Virus record (IMG/VR): IMGVR_UViG_3300042988_000011
Coordinates: 1 to 29,005 of that record
Reading direction: 5' to 3' (one strand)
Length of the DNA: 29,005 nucleotides
Origin: a virus
Shown here: positions 22,816-28,795 of the stretch, piece by piece
Layout of the letters: each line of letters opens with the position of its first letter
How positions within the stretch are numbered: position 1 is the stretch's first letter
Position numbers and translations under genes: made by a program
Notes under the pieces: model-generated
The model's database searches: none
Told to the model about the DNA's origin: nothing
Seen by the model: the letters and a program-made list of their open reading frames with translations, nothing else

Positions 22816-23063
22816 TTAACCCCCTTTGGCATCCCTGCCCGTGAATAAACAAGAAATTCAGTTGGCTTCAACGACACACGCGCCTTTGTCTTTGGAAACA
22901 CGCTAATAGTGTTCACAGTAACGCTTGCATTTTCTCGCACAGCCCTGCTTCTAGCGCCATATTTCTCGCCATTGAGCTTTGCAGTTGATTCTGCTCGCAA
23001 GTTGGAAAGAAACTCTGGCATATGTGTTTTCACATAGTCAGGATGGAAACAGTTAATAGTCAT
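22812..23063 (-). CDS. Hypothetical early protein, 83 aa
   Basis: From ATG 23063 (GGA 6 nt upstream): MTINCFHPDYVKTHMPEFLS with a basic central part (LNGEKYGARSRAVREN) and a strand-rich C-terminus. A TTG 27 nt earlier would add hydrophobic residues that belong rather to the overlapping micro-frame, so I prefer the ATG. No domain recognised. Confidence 0.65.
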   Translation of the reverse strand: MTINCFHPDYVKTHMPEFLSNLRAESTAKLNGEKYGARSRAVRENASVTVNTISVFPKTKARVSLKPTEFLVYSRAGMPKGVK

Positions 23064-23109
23064 CAAGAATCCAATCAATAAAAAGTGCAAAAATTAAGAA
23101 TGTAATCAC
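23053..23109 (-). CDS. Possible 18-aa hydrophobic micro-protein
   Basis: A GTG at 23109 (minus) overlaps the winged-helix gene stop (GTGA) and has AGGA 6 nt upstream. It encodes MITFLIFALFIDWILDDY. The coupling and SD are as good as for neighbouring real genes, but 18 codons could occur by chance. Confidence 0.3.
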   Translation of the reverse strand: MITFLIFALFIDWILDDY

Positions 23110-23408
23110 AGCAAATCCTGTTGAACAGGCTTGAATCGCCATTCTCGTTCTTGTCTGCCGCTGTTTGATTTGACCGTTTGACCTGTTAATTCAATCAATC
23201 CCATCTTTTCCAACTCACTCAAACGCCTTGCAACTTGGTTGCTTTGCAGTCCTGTCTGTGTTGCAATACCATCCTTGCCTAACGCGCCAAATCGTTGCAA
23301 ACAAGCAACAATGACCTCTTGGTGCATCTTGGCTACGTCTTTAATGGAATCAGCCGCTTGGAAGCTGGTGATTGCGTCTGTTGCTCTTGCTCTGAAAAAT
23401 TTAAACAT
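23106..23408 (-). CDS. Winged-helix DNA-binding protein, 100 aa
   Basis: Start chosen at ATG 23408, with AGGAAC upstream; a longer frame would begin inside the homing endonuclease gene. Residues 41-76 (GALGKDGIATQTGLQSNQVA, then RRLSELEKMGLIELTG) form a MarR/winged-helix-like unit: a helix-turn-helix followed by a wing strand. The basic C-terminus follows (NSGRQEREWRF). Probably a small regulator or replication accessory in the early operon. Target unknown. Confidence 0.75.
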   Translation of the reverse strand: MFKFFRARATDAITSFQAADSIKDVAKMHQEVIVACLQRFGALGKDGIATQTGLQSNQVARRLSELEKMGLIELTGQTVKSNSGRQEREWRFKPVQQDLL

Positions 23409-23416
23409 ATTGGTTC

Positions 23417-23905
23417 CTATGCAAGTGAATCTGGATTGTGTGTGTGGTACTTGGCTGCTGCATTGCAATAAGCCTTATACGCATCTTCTTTGTTGTCGTA
23501 TCTGCCAAGTCCAATGGTCTTGTACTTGTGCTGAATACAAGAAAACCATTTTTTCCTTTGTGTATCCCAACTAACGCCTTTGTAGCCTGACTTATTGTTT
23601 GCTTGTTTTTCTCTGTTTTCTTGATTTTGTTTTTTGCTAACAGCCCTCAAGTTGCAAATCTTGTTGTCAGTTGGATTTCTGTTGATATGGTCAATGTACT
23701 CAGGAAGTTCACCATAAACATAAAGCCAAGCAAGCCTGTGAGCAAGATAGAGCTTATTGTTAATGTTGATTCTGAAGTATCCATCTTTGTTAAGGTATCC
23801 AGCTTGTGTGCCAGCATGATATCTACCACGCCTTACCTTATTGATGAAAATTCCTGTGTCTTTGTTGTAGTCAAACAACTCTTTTAAACGCTGCTGCGTA
23901 ATCAT
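23417..23905 (-). CDS. HNH homing endonuclease with AP2-like DNA-binding domain
   Basis: 162 aa. The HNH core is AHRLAWLYVYGELPEYIDHI through NRNPTDNKICNLR, with His56, Asp72-His73 and Asn81 as likely metal/catalytic residues. Residues about 107-153 (SGYKGVSWDTQRKKWFSCIQ, then YDNKEDAYKAYCNAAAKYH) match an AP2-type DNA-binding domain. This pairing is typical of free-standing phage homing endonucleases that cut intron- or insert-less alleles. It interrupts an early operon between the SSB-like and winged-helix genes; no intron is apparent. Confidence 0.92.
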   Translation of the reverse strand: MITQQRLKELFDYNKDTGIFINKVRRGRYHAGTQAGYLNKDGYFRININNKLYLAHRLAWLYVYGELPEYIDHINRNPTDNKICNLRAVSKKQNQENREKQANNKSGYKGVSWDTQRKKWFSCIQHKYKTIGLGRYDNKEDAYKAYCNAAAKYHTHNPDSLA

Positions 23906-23906
23906 G

Positions 23907-23986
23907 ATGAATCTTTCATGTATGAATCTTTTAAAGGTTAGCAGGGGGGAGATTCAATCCCCCTTGTCCCCCGTCGGGTTAGCTAA
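23907..23986. repeat. Intergenic repeats and G/C-run hairpin upstream of the HNH gene
   Basis: The 94-nt gap (23906-23999) contains ATGAATCTTT twice (23907-23916, 23922-23931). GGGGGA (23945-23950) pairs with TCCCCC (23958-23963), and a second C-run (23968-23972) offers an alternative partner. GGTTAGC occurs twice (23936-23942, 23977-23983), and TTAGC/GCTAA can close an outer stem. It could be a terminator for the SSB-like gene on the minus strand, but no T-run follows the stem. Confidence 0.6.
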
Positions 23987-23999
23987 AAATCATTGTAGA

Positions 24000-24239
24000 T
24001 TAGAAATCCACATCATCAAATTCTGTTGATTTGGATTGTTGTTTTGGCGCATCGTCTTTAGGACTGAATAAATAACTCCACCCTTGCCAGCCATTCTCAA
24101 CGAGTGGAATTGAGTCCAATTTAAGCATGAGTCCTTTCTTAGTCTCAATCACAGAGCCGATACGCTGGTAACGCACCTTCTCTTGCCCGTCTTTTTGGTA
24201 TGTGCCAGCCTTGACTGTTACTTCATAAATGATTGCCAT
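24000..24239 (-). CDS. SSB-like protein with acidic tail, 79 aa
   Basis: MAIIYEVTVKAGTYQKDGQE is followed by a beta-rich core (IGSVIETKKGLMLKLDSIPL, then ENGWQGWSYLF) and a disordered Lys/Gln linker ending in STEFDDVDF. The acidic, Phe-terminated tail is the hallmark of proteins that dock partners like SSB does. The neighbours are an exonuclease and an annealase, so a single-strand DNA-binding role in phage recombination or replication is likely. The OB-fold itself cannot be proved by eye. Confidence 0.7.
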   Translation of the reverse strand: MAIIYEVTVKAGTYQKDGQEKVRYQRIGSVIETKKGLMLKLDSIPLVENGWQGWSYLFSPKDDAPKQQSKSTEFDDVDF

Positions 24240-24249
24240 TTTCTTTCCT

Positions 24250-24879
24250 TTAGTTAAATAAATGCTCGTTTGAAATCTGCTTCACGACATGATCGAAATA
24301 TTTTCGTGCTTCGTCAATCTTGAACTTGATTTTGTCTTCAAGTGCTTTGTCGCGTTGATACTTGATAAGCGTCACGCGCAATTCTGGCGCTATGTGGTCA
24401 ACATAGTGCAATGCCTTATCTTCAAAGCCAACAAGATGATCTGGTGTCGAGACTAGGCAATATGCGATCTCTGCCTGTTCTAAGTCCCAAAGCATCATGT
24501 AGGCTCGTAATTGCCACTCATAGGCTTTGTTCTCGCCATCTGCGGCAACCGCAGGGAATGTGGCAAGCGACCAGCTTGATTTAATGTCGATGATCTTGTC
24601 AGCAACAATGTCTGCTTCGCCTGTCAGCCATTCATTTGTCTTGCGTTCCGTGTTCTTCTTGTGGCTTGAGAATGTCACAGAGTTGAGCAATTCAATTGAA
24701 CGGTCTTCAACAAGGATGCCTTTCTCGGTGTACTTGCTGGAGAACTGCTCATCATAGCCGTAGACAAATTGCTTGGCTTGCTTTGCAATGGCTGTCTTTG
24801 CGCCGACTGACAAGGTTTCATCCTTGCCTTTTGGGTCTGTCATTAGTTCTGACAGTGAACTTGCACGAACTTTAAGCAT
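24250..24879 (-). CDS. PD-(D/E)XK exonuclease (YqaJ/lambda-exo-like)
   Basis: 209 aa. The nuclease core is GEADIVADKIIDIKSSWSL, with Asp90 and the D-x-K pair Asp98/Lys100, preceded by an Lys/Glu helix (EKGILVEDRSIELLNS) that supplies the usual glutamate. The downstream YEWQLRAYMMLWDLEQAEIA is the helix conserved in YqaJ-type phage exonucleases. It would resect double-strand DNA ends to feed the annealase encoded next to it. It starts 8 nt inside the end of the annealase gene. Confidence 0.85.
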   Translation of the reverse strand: MLKVRASSLSELMTDPKGKDETLSVGAKTAIAKQAKQFVYGYDEQFSSKYTEKGILVEDRSIELLNSVTFSSHKKNTERKTNEWLTGEADIVADKIIDIKSSWSLATFPAVAADGENKAYEWQLRAYMMLWDLEQAEIAYCLVSTPDHLVGFEDKALHYVDHIAPELRVTLIKYQRDKALEDKIKFKIDEARKYFDHVVKQISNEHLFN

Positions 24880-25402
24880 TTGCGATGGCCTTATCTACTG
24901 TTTCAATTTGCTCTGGTGTGAGGTCGAATGTGTCCAACAGTTTGCCTGTTGTGTATTGACCAGACAGAATTTTCTCAATTGCTTTTTGCAAACGTTCATC
25001 TGTGATCTTTGACTTTTGCACAGGCTGATCTTGTTCTTCGCCTTCTTCTGGCAAGTCTTCTCCTTCAAAGATGTAAAGTGCAATGCCATGCAAAGCAATC
25101 GCTTTTACCAAACAACGCTGCATTGCCTTGTTCACCTGATTTGCGTCAGGGTTTGCAATTGCCTGATTATTGTTATTCATCACAGGCAAAAAAGCTGTGC
25201 GTGATGCACCAAAAGCTGTGACAGTGCAAAAGACCATCATTGTTTCGCCAAACAATTTCGGCTCTTTAAATTCCCAATTTGCATCTTTGTCTTCTTGCAG
25301 CAAAACGTCAACAGCGTAAGCCCAAGACAGGTAATTGAACCTGCCTTTCTTTTTCATTTTGTCAATGACGCTGATCTTGCGAAGTTCTTGAAATGTTTTC
25401 AT
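24872..25402 (-). CDS. Single-strand annealing protein, Sak (DUF1071/Rad52-like)
   Basis: 176 aa from ATG 25402 (GGAG 7 nt upstream); a longer frame to 25471 lies in the gene above. FNYLSWAYAVDVLLQ, FGETMMVFCTVTAFG and NKAMQRCLVKAIALHGIALY followed by IFEGEDLPEE are the diagnostic run of the Sak/DUF1071 annealase family. The C-terminus after Glu-rich EEGEEQ is a separate helical domain. It anneals single strands during recombination or replication together with the exonuclease and SSB-like proteins. Confidence 0.88.
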   Translation of the reverse strand: MKTFQELRKISVIDKMKKKGRFNYLSWAYAVDVLLQEDKDANWEFKEPKLFGETMMVFCTVTAFGASRTAFLPVMNNNNQAIANPDANQVNKAMQRCLVKAIALHGIALYIFEGEDLPEEGEEQDQPVQKSKITDERLQKAIEKILSGQYTTGKLLDTFDLTPEQIETVDKAIANA

Positions 25403-25404
25403 GT

Positions 25405-25602
25405 TTATGCTCCAAAAACCAACATTGCGGTGATGAAACCAGCTGCAAAGGCATAAACAATGTTCAGCCATTTTTCGTGGTTTGGTGTGTGTTGTTCAAT
25501 CCACTCAGCTTGAGCGAGCTTTTGCTGGCGCTCTACGTTATCTTGTGGAAACGCCTCATCGAGTGTGCGGGGGAATGTGCGGGTGGTGTCGTTGACTTTC
25601 AT
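25405..25602 (-). CDS. Small single-TM protein, 65 aa
   Basis: First gene of the leftward operon. MKVNDTTRTFPRTLDEAFPQ is an N-terminus I have seen in small phage membrane proteins, followed by a charged helix and one C-terminal membrane segment (IVYAFAAGFITAMLVFGA). SD AGGAG 5 nt upstream. Two nucleotides separate it from the annealase gene. Function unknown. Confidence 0.75.
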   Translation of the reverse strand: MKVNDTTRTFPRTLDEAFPQDNVERQQKLAQAEWIEQHTPNHEKWLNIVYAFAAGFITAMLVFGA

Positions 25603-25646
25603 ATCGGCTCCTAGTTACCGCTTGCGTTGCGCTACGGGATGAATGA

Positions 25647-25675
25647 AGTATATCTAGTTTTCTAGACATTTTCAA
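25647..25675 (-). promoter_or_regulatory. Leftward early promoter
   Basis: On the minus strand TTGAAA (25670-25675) and TATACT (25647-25652) are separated by exactly 17 nt, a close sigma70 match. Transcription would begin near 25640 and read into the 65-aa gene and the recombination operon. Confidence 0.7.
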
Positions 25676-25688
25676 AGAATCTGAAAAT
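25668..25688. promoter_or_regulatory. Operator-like inverted repeat over the leftward -35
   Basis: ATTTTCA (25668-25674) and TGAAAAT (25682-25688) are perfect 7-nt inverted arms with a 7-nt centre. The left arm overlaps the -35 box of the leftward promoter, the right place for a repressor site. Confidence 0.5.
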
Positions 25689-25705
25689 ATTTTGCACTTT
25701 GTTGC

Positions 25706-25720
25706 TTTTTTGTCAAAAAA
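25706..25720. promoter_or_regulatory. 15-bp palindrome upstream of the Cro-like gene
   Basis: TTTTTTG-T-CAAAAAA is a perfect odd palindrome ending 16 nt before the ATG at 25737, with TGTC/GACA also inverted around it (25711-25714, 25725-25728). It may be an operator; the A/T content weakens the statistical support. Confidence 0.4.
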
Positions 25721-25736
25721 TGTAGACAATGCACTC

Positions 25737-25907
25737 ATGGACATAAACAAGATTATCAGCAAGGTAGGCTCACAGAGTGAGCTTGCCCGTCTGCTAGGCG
25801 TGAAGCGTACGACTGTTTGGCTTTGGAAAAAGACAGGCAAAGTACCGCAATCACGCATCTGGCAGATTCAACTCAACCACCCTGAACTTTTAAAGGAAAC
25901 GAAATGA
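25737..25907 (+). CDS. Cro/YdaS-like HTH regulator, 56 aa
   Basis: ATG 25737 chosen because residues from MDINKIISKVGSQSELARLL onwards form the helix-turn-helix (SELARLLGVKRTTVWLWKK); the upstream extension lies in the palindrome region. KVPQSRIWQIQL follows as the usual C-terminal helix. A transcriptional switch protein like Cro, divergent from the recombination operon. There is no Shine-Dalgarno before the ATG, so a leaderless mRNA is possible. The stop overlaps the next gene (ATGA). Confidence 0.85.
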   Translation: MDINKIISKVGSQSELARLLGVKRTTVWLWKKTGKVPQSRIWQIQLNHPELLKETK

Positions 25908-26056
25908 AAAAAGCAATCGCAATCATCTTGGCAACGCTTGCAATCAGCGCCAATGCACAGATGTATACCAACACTTACATGATGAACGGCAAGATGGTCA
26001 CTTGCACCACAACTTGCATCGGTAACGGTCAATCTTGCACTACGAGCTGCTTCTAA
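25904..26056 (+). CDS. Small secreted Cys-rich protein, 50 aa
   Basis: Signal peptide MKKAIAIILATLAISANA, with likely cleavage before Gln19. The mature 32 residues (QMYTNTYMMNGKMVTC and on) contain four cysteines in C-x3-C-x6-C-x3-C spacing (34, 38, 45, 49), fitting two disulfides in the periplasm. ATGA overlap with the regulator and AAAGGAAAC as SD. No function known to me; it is not in the lysis cassette. Confidence 0.7.
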   Translation: MKKAIAIILATLAISANAQMYTNTYMMNGKMVTCTTTCIGNGQSCTTSCF

Positions 26057-26361
26057 TGTCATACGCTGAATATGAAATGAAGGTTGTGCAATGGGGTGAG
26101 AAGCGCGGTATCGTGCAAAACTCAACACCTGCTGCCCAAGCTATCAAGACCCAAGAAGAACTAGACGAGCTGATTGACGCTATCCGCAACAACGACAGAG
26201 CTGCAATGGCTGATGCCTATGGCGACATTCTAGTTACGTTAATCATGGGCTGTGCCATTGCTGACCTTGACCTTGTGAGTTGCTTAGAAGGCGCTTACAA
26301 CGAGATAAAAGACAGGCGAGGTAAACTCAATGCTGATGGCCTCTGGATAAAAGAGGTATAA
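26056..26361 (+). CDS. MazG-like nucleotide pyrophosphohydrolase
   Basis: 101 aa from the ATG at 26056 that overlaps the previous TAA (TAATG). The all-alpha NTP pyrophosphatase signature is visible as QEELDELIDAI (Glu34, Glu35, Glu38) and ADAYGDILVTL (Asp53, Asp57), matching the EExxE and D-x3-D metal-binding motifs. The role is hydrolysis of a nucleoside triphosphate or alarmone. In phages such enzymes adjust nucleotide pools or ppGpp signalling; the substrate is not predictable here. Confidence 0.85.
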   Translation: MSYAEYEMKVVQWGEKRGIVQNSTPAAQAIKTQEELDELIDAIRNNDRAAMADAYGDILVTLIMGCAIADLDLVSCLEGAYNEIKDRRGKLNADGLWIKEV

Positions 26362-26362
26362 T
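26357..26362 (+). promoter_or_regulatory. Candidate -10 box before the replication gene
   Basis: TATAAT at 26357-26362 overlaps the MazG-like stop codon. No good -35 hexamer is found 16-18 nt upstream, so the call is tentative. The following 98 nt leader without genes supports transcription starting here. Confidence 0.35.
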
Positions 26363-26378
26363 TTTTGAAACAGGGCTA

Positions 26379-26449
26379 GGTCTGAAGTCATGAGCAGACC
26401 GAAAAGCGAACCTCCCGCCTGCCTGCGTTTCTTTTCTTGGAGGGTTTGC
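26379..26449 (+). other. Two-hairpin leader of the DUF1376 gene
   Basis: GGTCTG (26379-26384) pairs perfectly with CAGACC (26395-26400) around a 10-nt loop. GCGAACCTCC (26406-26415) then pairs with GGAGGGTTTGC (26439-26449) with one G-T pair and one bulge, leaving a 23-nt pyrimidine-rich loop. The second stem ends next to the Shine-Dalgarno GAGG (26450-26453), 7 nt before the ATG at 26461. Confidence 0.55.
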
Positions 26450-26460
26450 GAGGATGCCTT

Positions 26461-27258
26461 ATGGCTACAAAAGTCGATATATGGATGCCGCTATACATTG
26501 CGGATTACTTGTCTGCAACTTCACGGCTGACTACTGAGCAACACGGAGCATATTTGCTCTTGCTGATGGACTATTGGAAAAGCGGTGCGCCGCCTGACAA
26601 TGATGCAGTCCTTGCCCAGATTACAAAACTTTCACCAGATGCTTGGGCTAATGCTCGGACTATGCTTGAACCATTCTTTGAAATACAAGATGGAGCATGG
26701 TTTCAACCTCGTGTTGAGAACGAGATGAAGAAAGCTAATCACAACAAGCAAGCTAACAAAGAGCGTGGTTTGAAGGGTGCGCAGGCTCGTTGGGGTAATA
26801 AAAATGCTCCAAGCATAGTTGAAGCATACTCGGAGCAATGCTCGGCAGATAGCACATCACCATCACCATCACCTTCAAAGAATACAAAAAAAGAAAAAGC
26901 AACTGGCGTTGCTTGCCCTGATTTTGTTGACCAACAAGTTTGGGATGATTGGATGACAGTTCGCAAGGACAAGAAGGCAAAAACACTTACAGAGACAGGA
27001 TGGAAGAAGTTTGTTAATCAAGCCGAAAAAGCTGGTTGGCCTATTGAGCAAGCAATCAGTCATTGTTGTTTGAAGAACTGGATTAGTTTCGAGGCTGATT
27101 GGGTTGAAAAGAAACAATCAAACGCTGACAAACGCCAAAGCCACATGGCGCAGTTGACTAGGGGAATGTCAACGCCAAAGCCATTTTGGGCAAACACAAA
27201 TCAATCAAACCAAACTGTTGAGGTGATAGACCATGTGGAAACAAAGCGACTTCTGTGA
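26461..27258 (+). CDS. DUF1376 (YdaU-like) replication protein
   Basis: 265 aa. DIWMPLYIADYLSATSRLT and EQHGAYLLLLMDYWKSGAPP with AWFQPRVENEMKKA are the diagnostic N-terminal DUF1376 segments, a winged-helix-like domain found in phage replication initiators. A Lys/Ser linker follows (SPSPSPSKNTKKEKA), then a second domain with FVDQQVWDDWMTVRKDKKAK, also common in phage replication proteins. Start ATG 26461 has GAGG 7 nt upstream. The end overlaps the next gene by 26 nt, pairing it with a probable partner. Confidence 0.85.
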   Translation: MATKVDIWMPLYIADYLSATSRLTTEQHGAYLLLLMDYWKSGAPPDNDAVLAQITKLSPDAWANARTMLEPFFEIQDGAWFQPRVENEMKKANHNKQANKERGLKGAQARWGNKNAPSIVEAYSEQCSADSTSPSPSPSKNTKKEKATGVACPDFVDQQVWDDWMTVRKDKKAKTLTETGWKKFVNQAEKAGWPIEQAISHCCLKNWISFEADWVEKKQSNADKRQSHMAQLTRGMSTPKPFWANTNQSNQTVEVIDHVETKRLL

Positions 27259-27616
27259 TGCCGATTCAGGCTTTGATTACATTTTCAGCACGATGAACGC
27301 AATCTATGGCGCTAGGTTTGAATCAAACTGGCAAAACGTAGACCCGCAGATCATCCGACAAGTTTGGAAAGAACGCTTAGGTCGATTCTTGACATACAAG
27401 CCAAGCCTTGATTACGCATTGAGCCACCTTAAAGGCGAATTTCCACCAAGCGCAGTTACTTTCCGTGAGATGTGCAACGCAGGGCCAAACATTCCTGAAA
27501 AGCCAGTTGTTGCAATTACGCGACAAAAAACACAGGCAGAGATTGCAGAAGGTGAGCGCGTAAAAGCTGAAGCACTTGCAAAACTTGCTGAGTTACGGAA
27601 AAGCTACGAGCCATGA
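27233..27616 (+). CDS. Replication-associated protein (helicase-loader partner-like), 127 aa
   Basis: GFDYIFSTMNAIYGARFESN, then VDPQIIRQVWKERLGRFL, YALSHLKGEFPPSAVTFREM and a Glu/Lys helix at the end. The pattern (W-x-R/ERL, then PPS-x-x-FR) is one I associate with the small protein following DUF1376/lambda-P-like genes in Burkholderiales phages, where it may help load the host helicase. The evidence is family resemblance and location only. The start overlaps the preceding gene by 26 nt. Confidence 0.65.
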   Translation: MWKQSDFCDADSGFDYIFSTMNAIYGARFESNWQNVDPQIIRQVWKERLGRFLTYKPSLDYALSHLKGEFPPSAVTFREMCNAGPNIPEKPVVAITRQKTQAEIAEGERVKAEALAKLAELRKSYEP

Positions 27617-27810
27617 CTTTTTTTCAAGCAATGAAGATTCTTGACGGAATCAAAGATAATCTGTCTTATAATCTAGACACAATCAACAGAGCGTTGGAAC
27701 TGACAGGTGACTTGGACATTAGACAACTTGAGAGAGAAGCAAGTCGAACACCTGTTAGCGATGGCATCTCAAAAGGGTTGGGTAGCGTATGCCAGCAAAC
27801 GAGCCGATGA
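27613..27810 (+). CDS. Small hypothetical protein, 65 aa
   Basis: ATGA overlap with the previous gene. MTFFQAMKILDGIKDNLSYN and TINRALELTGDL are a typical opening for short phage early proteins. The C-terminal 30 residues run over the next gene in another frame, so the real protein may be conserved only in its first half. Function unknown. Confidence 0.65.
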   Translation: MTFFQAMKILDGIKDNLSYNLDTINRALELTGDLDIRQLEREASRTPVSDGISKGLGSVCQQTSR

Positions 27811-27898
27811 GCTTGAACAAGACCAATCAGGTTTGTTTGTTGGCATCAAAGATGAAGTTCGTAAGAGATTAAATGAAAGGAAACGAGATGGAACTTGA
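27707..27898 (+). CDS. Small hypothetical protein, 63 aa (GTG start)
   Basis: GTG 27707 has GGAA 8 nt upstream; TTG 27728 and ATG 27761 are alternatives. EKQVEHLLAMASQKGWVAYA and ELEQDQSGLFVGIKDEVRKR form two helices, similar to short phage proteins described only as hypothetical. It overlaps its neighbours by 104 and 11 nt. Confidence 0.6.
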   Translation: MTWTLDNLREKQVEHLLAMASQKGWVAYASKRADELEQDQSGLFVGIKDEVRKRLNERKRDGT

Positions 27899-28076
27899 TA
27901 CACGCATAGAAACGACACGCAAGCGCCGTTGGGTAAACGTAGACCAACACGGTGATGAGGTTTGGATTTCGGTTGTGGTGGAAGCTGCACGATGCCATGT
28001 CACGCTGACCAAAGACCAAGCCAAAGACATGATTGCTGCCCTGATTCGCATTGTTGATGCAGAGGTGACGAAATGA
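27888..28076 (+). CDS. Small hypothetical protein, 62 aa
   Basis: ATG 27888 with GGAAAC upstream. MELDTRIETTRKRRWVNVDQ leads into a beta-hairpin-like core (EVWISVVVEAARCHVTLT) and a C-terminal helix (DQAKDMIAALIRIVDA). The fold looks like a compact alpha/beta protein. No function recognised. Its stop overlaps the next ATG. Confidence 0.65.
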   Translation: MELDTRIETTRKRRWVNVDQHGDEVWISVVVEAARCHVTLTKDQAKDMIAALIRIVDAEVTK

Positions 28077-28225
28077 ACGACTACGAAGATGACGACTACG
28101 AAGACTGCTCTTGGTGCAGCGGTTCTGGCGAAGGTATGTGGGATGGTTCAACCTGCAAGCACTGTCACGGTTCTGGCGTTGAGCCTGTTGAAAAAGATGA
28201 GGATGACTGCTATGAAGTTGACTAA
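28073..28225 (+). CDS. DnaJ-type zinc-knuckle mini-protein, 50 aa
   Basis: Contains CSWCSGSGEG and CKHCHGSG (Cys12, 15, 28, 31), the CxxCxGxG repeat of the DnaJ central zinc domain reduced to a single zinc site, flanked by Asp/Glu-rich ends. It likely binds one Zn. Such mini-proteins occur in phage early regions with unknown targets. ATGA overlap with the previous gene. Confidence 0.75.
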   Translation: MNDYEDDDYEDCSWCSGSGEGMWDGSTCKHCHGSGVEPVEKDEDDCYEVD

Positions 28226-28331
28226 CCAAATGTGGCCTTTCCCACAACATCCACCAGTACCTTGGACTTCCAAGCAGATCAAGGAATACGCACAACAACA
28301 GCGTCAACAACTGCCAGAAAGCCCAATGTAA
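28212..28331 (+). CDS. 39-aa Pro/Gln-rich protein
   Basis: ATG 28212 overlaps the preceding gene's last 14 nt. The product MKLTNQMWPFPQHPPVPWTS, then KQIKEYAQQQRQQLPESPM, has an aromatic/Pro start followed by an amphipathic helix. Its TAA shares a base with the next ATG (28331). Reality is supported by coupling; function unknown. Confidence 0.5.
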   Translation: MKLTNQMWPFPQHPPVPWTSKQIKEYAQQQRQQLPESPM

Positions 28332-28795
28332 TGACAAATCTAATTTTTATTGATGAAGCAACTGTGAAGCTGGCGCTTGAAGTGTTAAAGATTATTAAAA
28401 GCAGCCACGATTGGACTGAGGAAAGCAATGCAGCCATCAAAGCCCTAGAAGAAGCACTAGCCAAGCAAGAGCAGGGTGAGCCTGTGGCGTTCCTTGCCAA
28501 TGGGGTGCGATTCAAACTTAACTTTGATTCCAAAGGTCGAGTTTCTAGCTTGTGGAATTACCTTTCCGAGCTTGATGGGCGATGGGTTGCGCTGGTAGCC
28601 GCAGAGGACGACTGCCATTTGAAACTCACCGCACCAAAGTCACAGCAAAATCTTTCTAACCAATTGGTTGGAGCATTGGCGCATACGCCAGAGGCTGATT
28701 TCTGGCGTTGGTGGGAGCCCTACGAATTGAAAGATTGCTGGCGGATTGAGCTTGTTGCGCGTGACGCATGGATGGCAGCAAAGGAAAACAAATGA
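28331..28795 (+). CDS. Hypothetical protein with ALEEALAKQEQGEPVA module, 154 aa
   Basis: ATG 28331 (TAATG overlap). A helical N-terminus (ATVKLALEVLKIIKSSHDWT) runs into IKALEEALAKQEQGEPVAFL, then a mixed alpha/beta region and a Trp-rich end (DFWRWWEPYELKDCW). The N-terminal helix-plus-EPVA layout is a common modular early phage protein of unknown function. It carries one copy of the 52-bp direct repeat. Confidence 0.7.
   Translation: MTNLIFIDEATVKLALEVLKIIKSSHDWTEESNAAIKALEEALAKQEQGEPVAFLANGVRFKLNFDSKGRVSSLWNYLSELDGRWVALVAAEDDCHLKLTAPKSQQNLSNQLVGALAHTPEADFWRWWEPYELKDCWRIELVARDAWMAAKENK
28439..28490 (+). repeat. 52-bp exact direct repeat, copy 1
   Basis: Runs from AAAGCCCTAGAA to CCTGTGGCGT, identical to 28879-28930. 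Read in frame it encodes KALEEALAKQEQGEPVA in both genes. Confidence 0.95.

Noticed and set aside
26390-26530. Small frame beginning MSRPKSEPPACLRF within the structured leader
   Set aside because: No Shine-Dalgarno, start lies in a hairpin loop, and it runs out of frame through the DUF1376 gene. A regulatory leader peptide cannot be fully excluded.
27641-27672. TTGACG and TATAAT inside the 65-aa gene
   Set aside because: Spacing is 20 nt, too long for a good sigma70 promoter, and it lies within a coding region.
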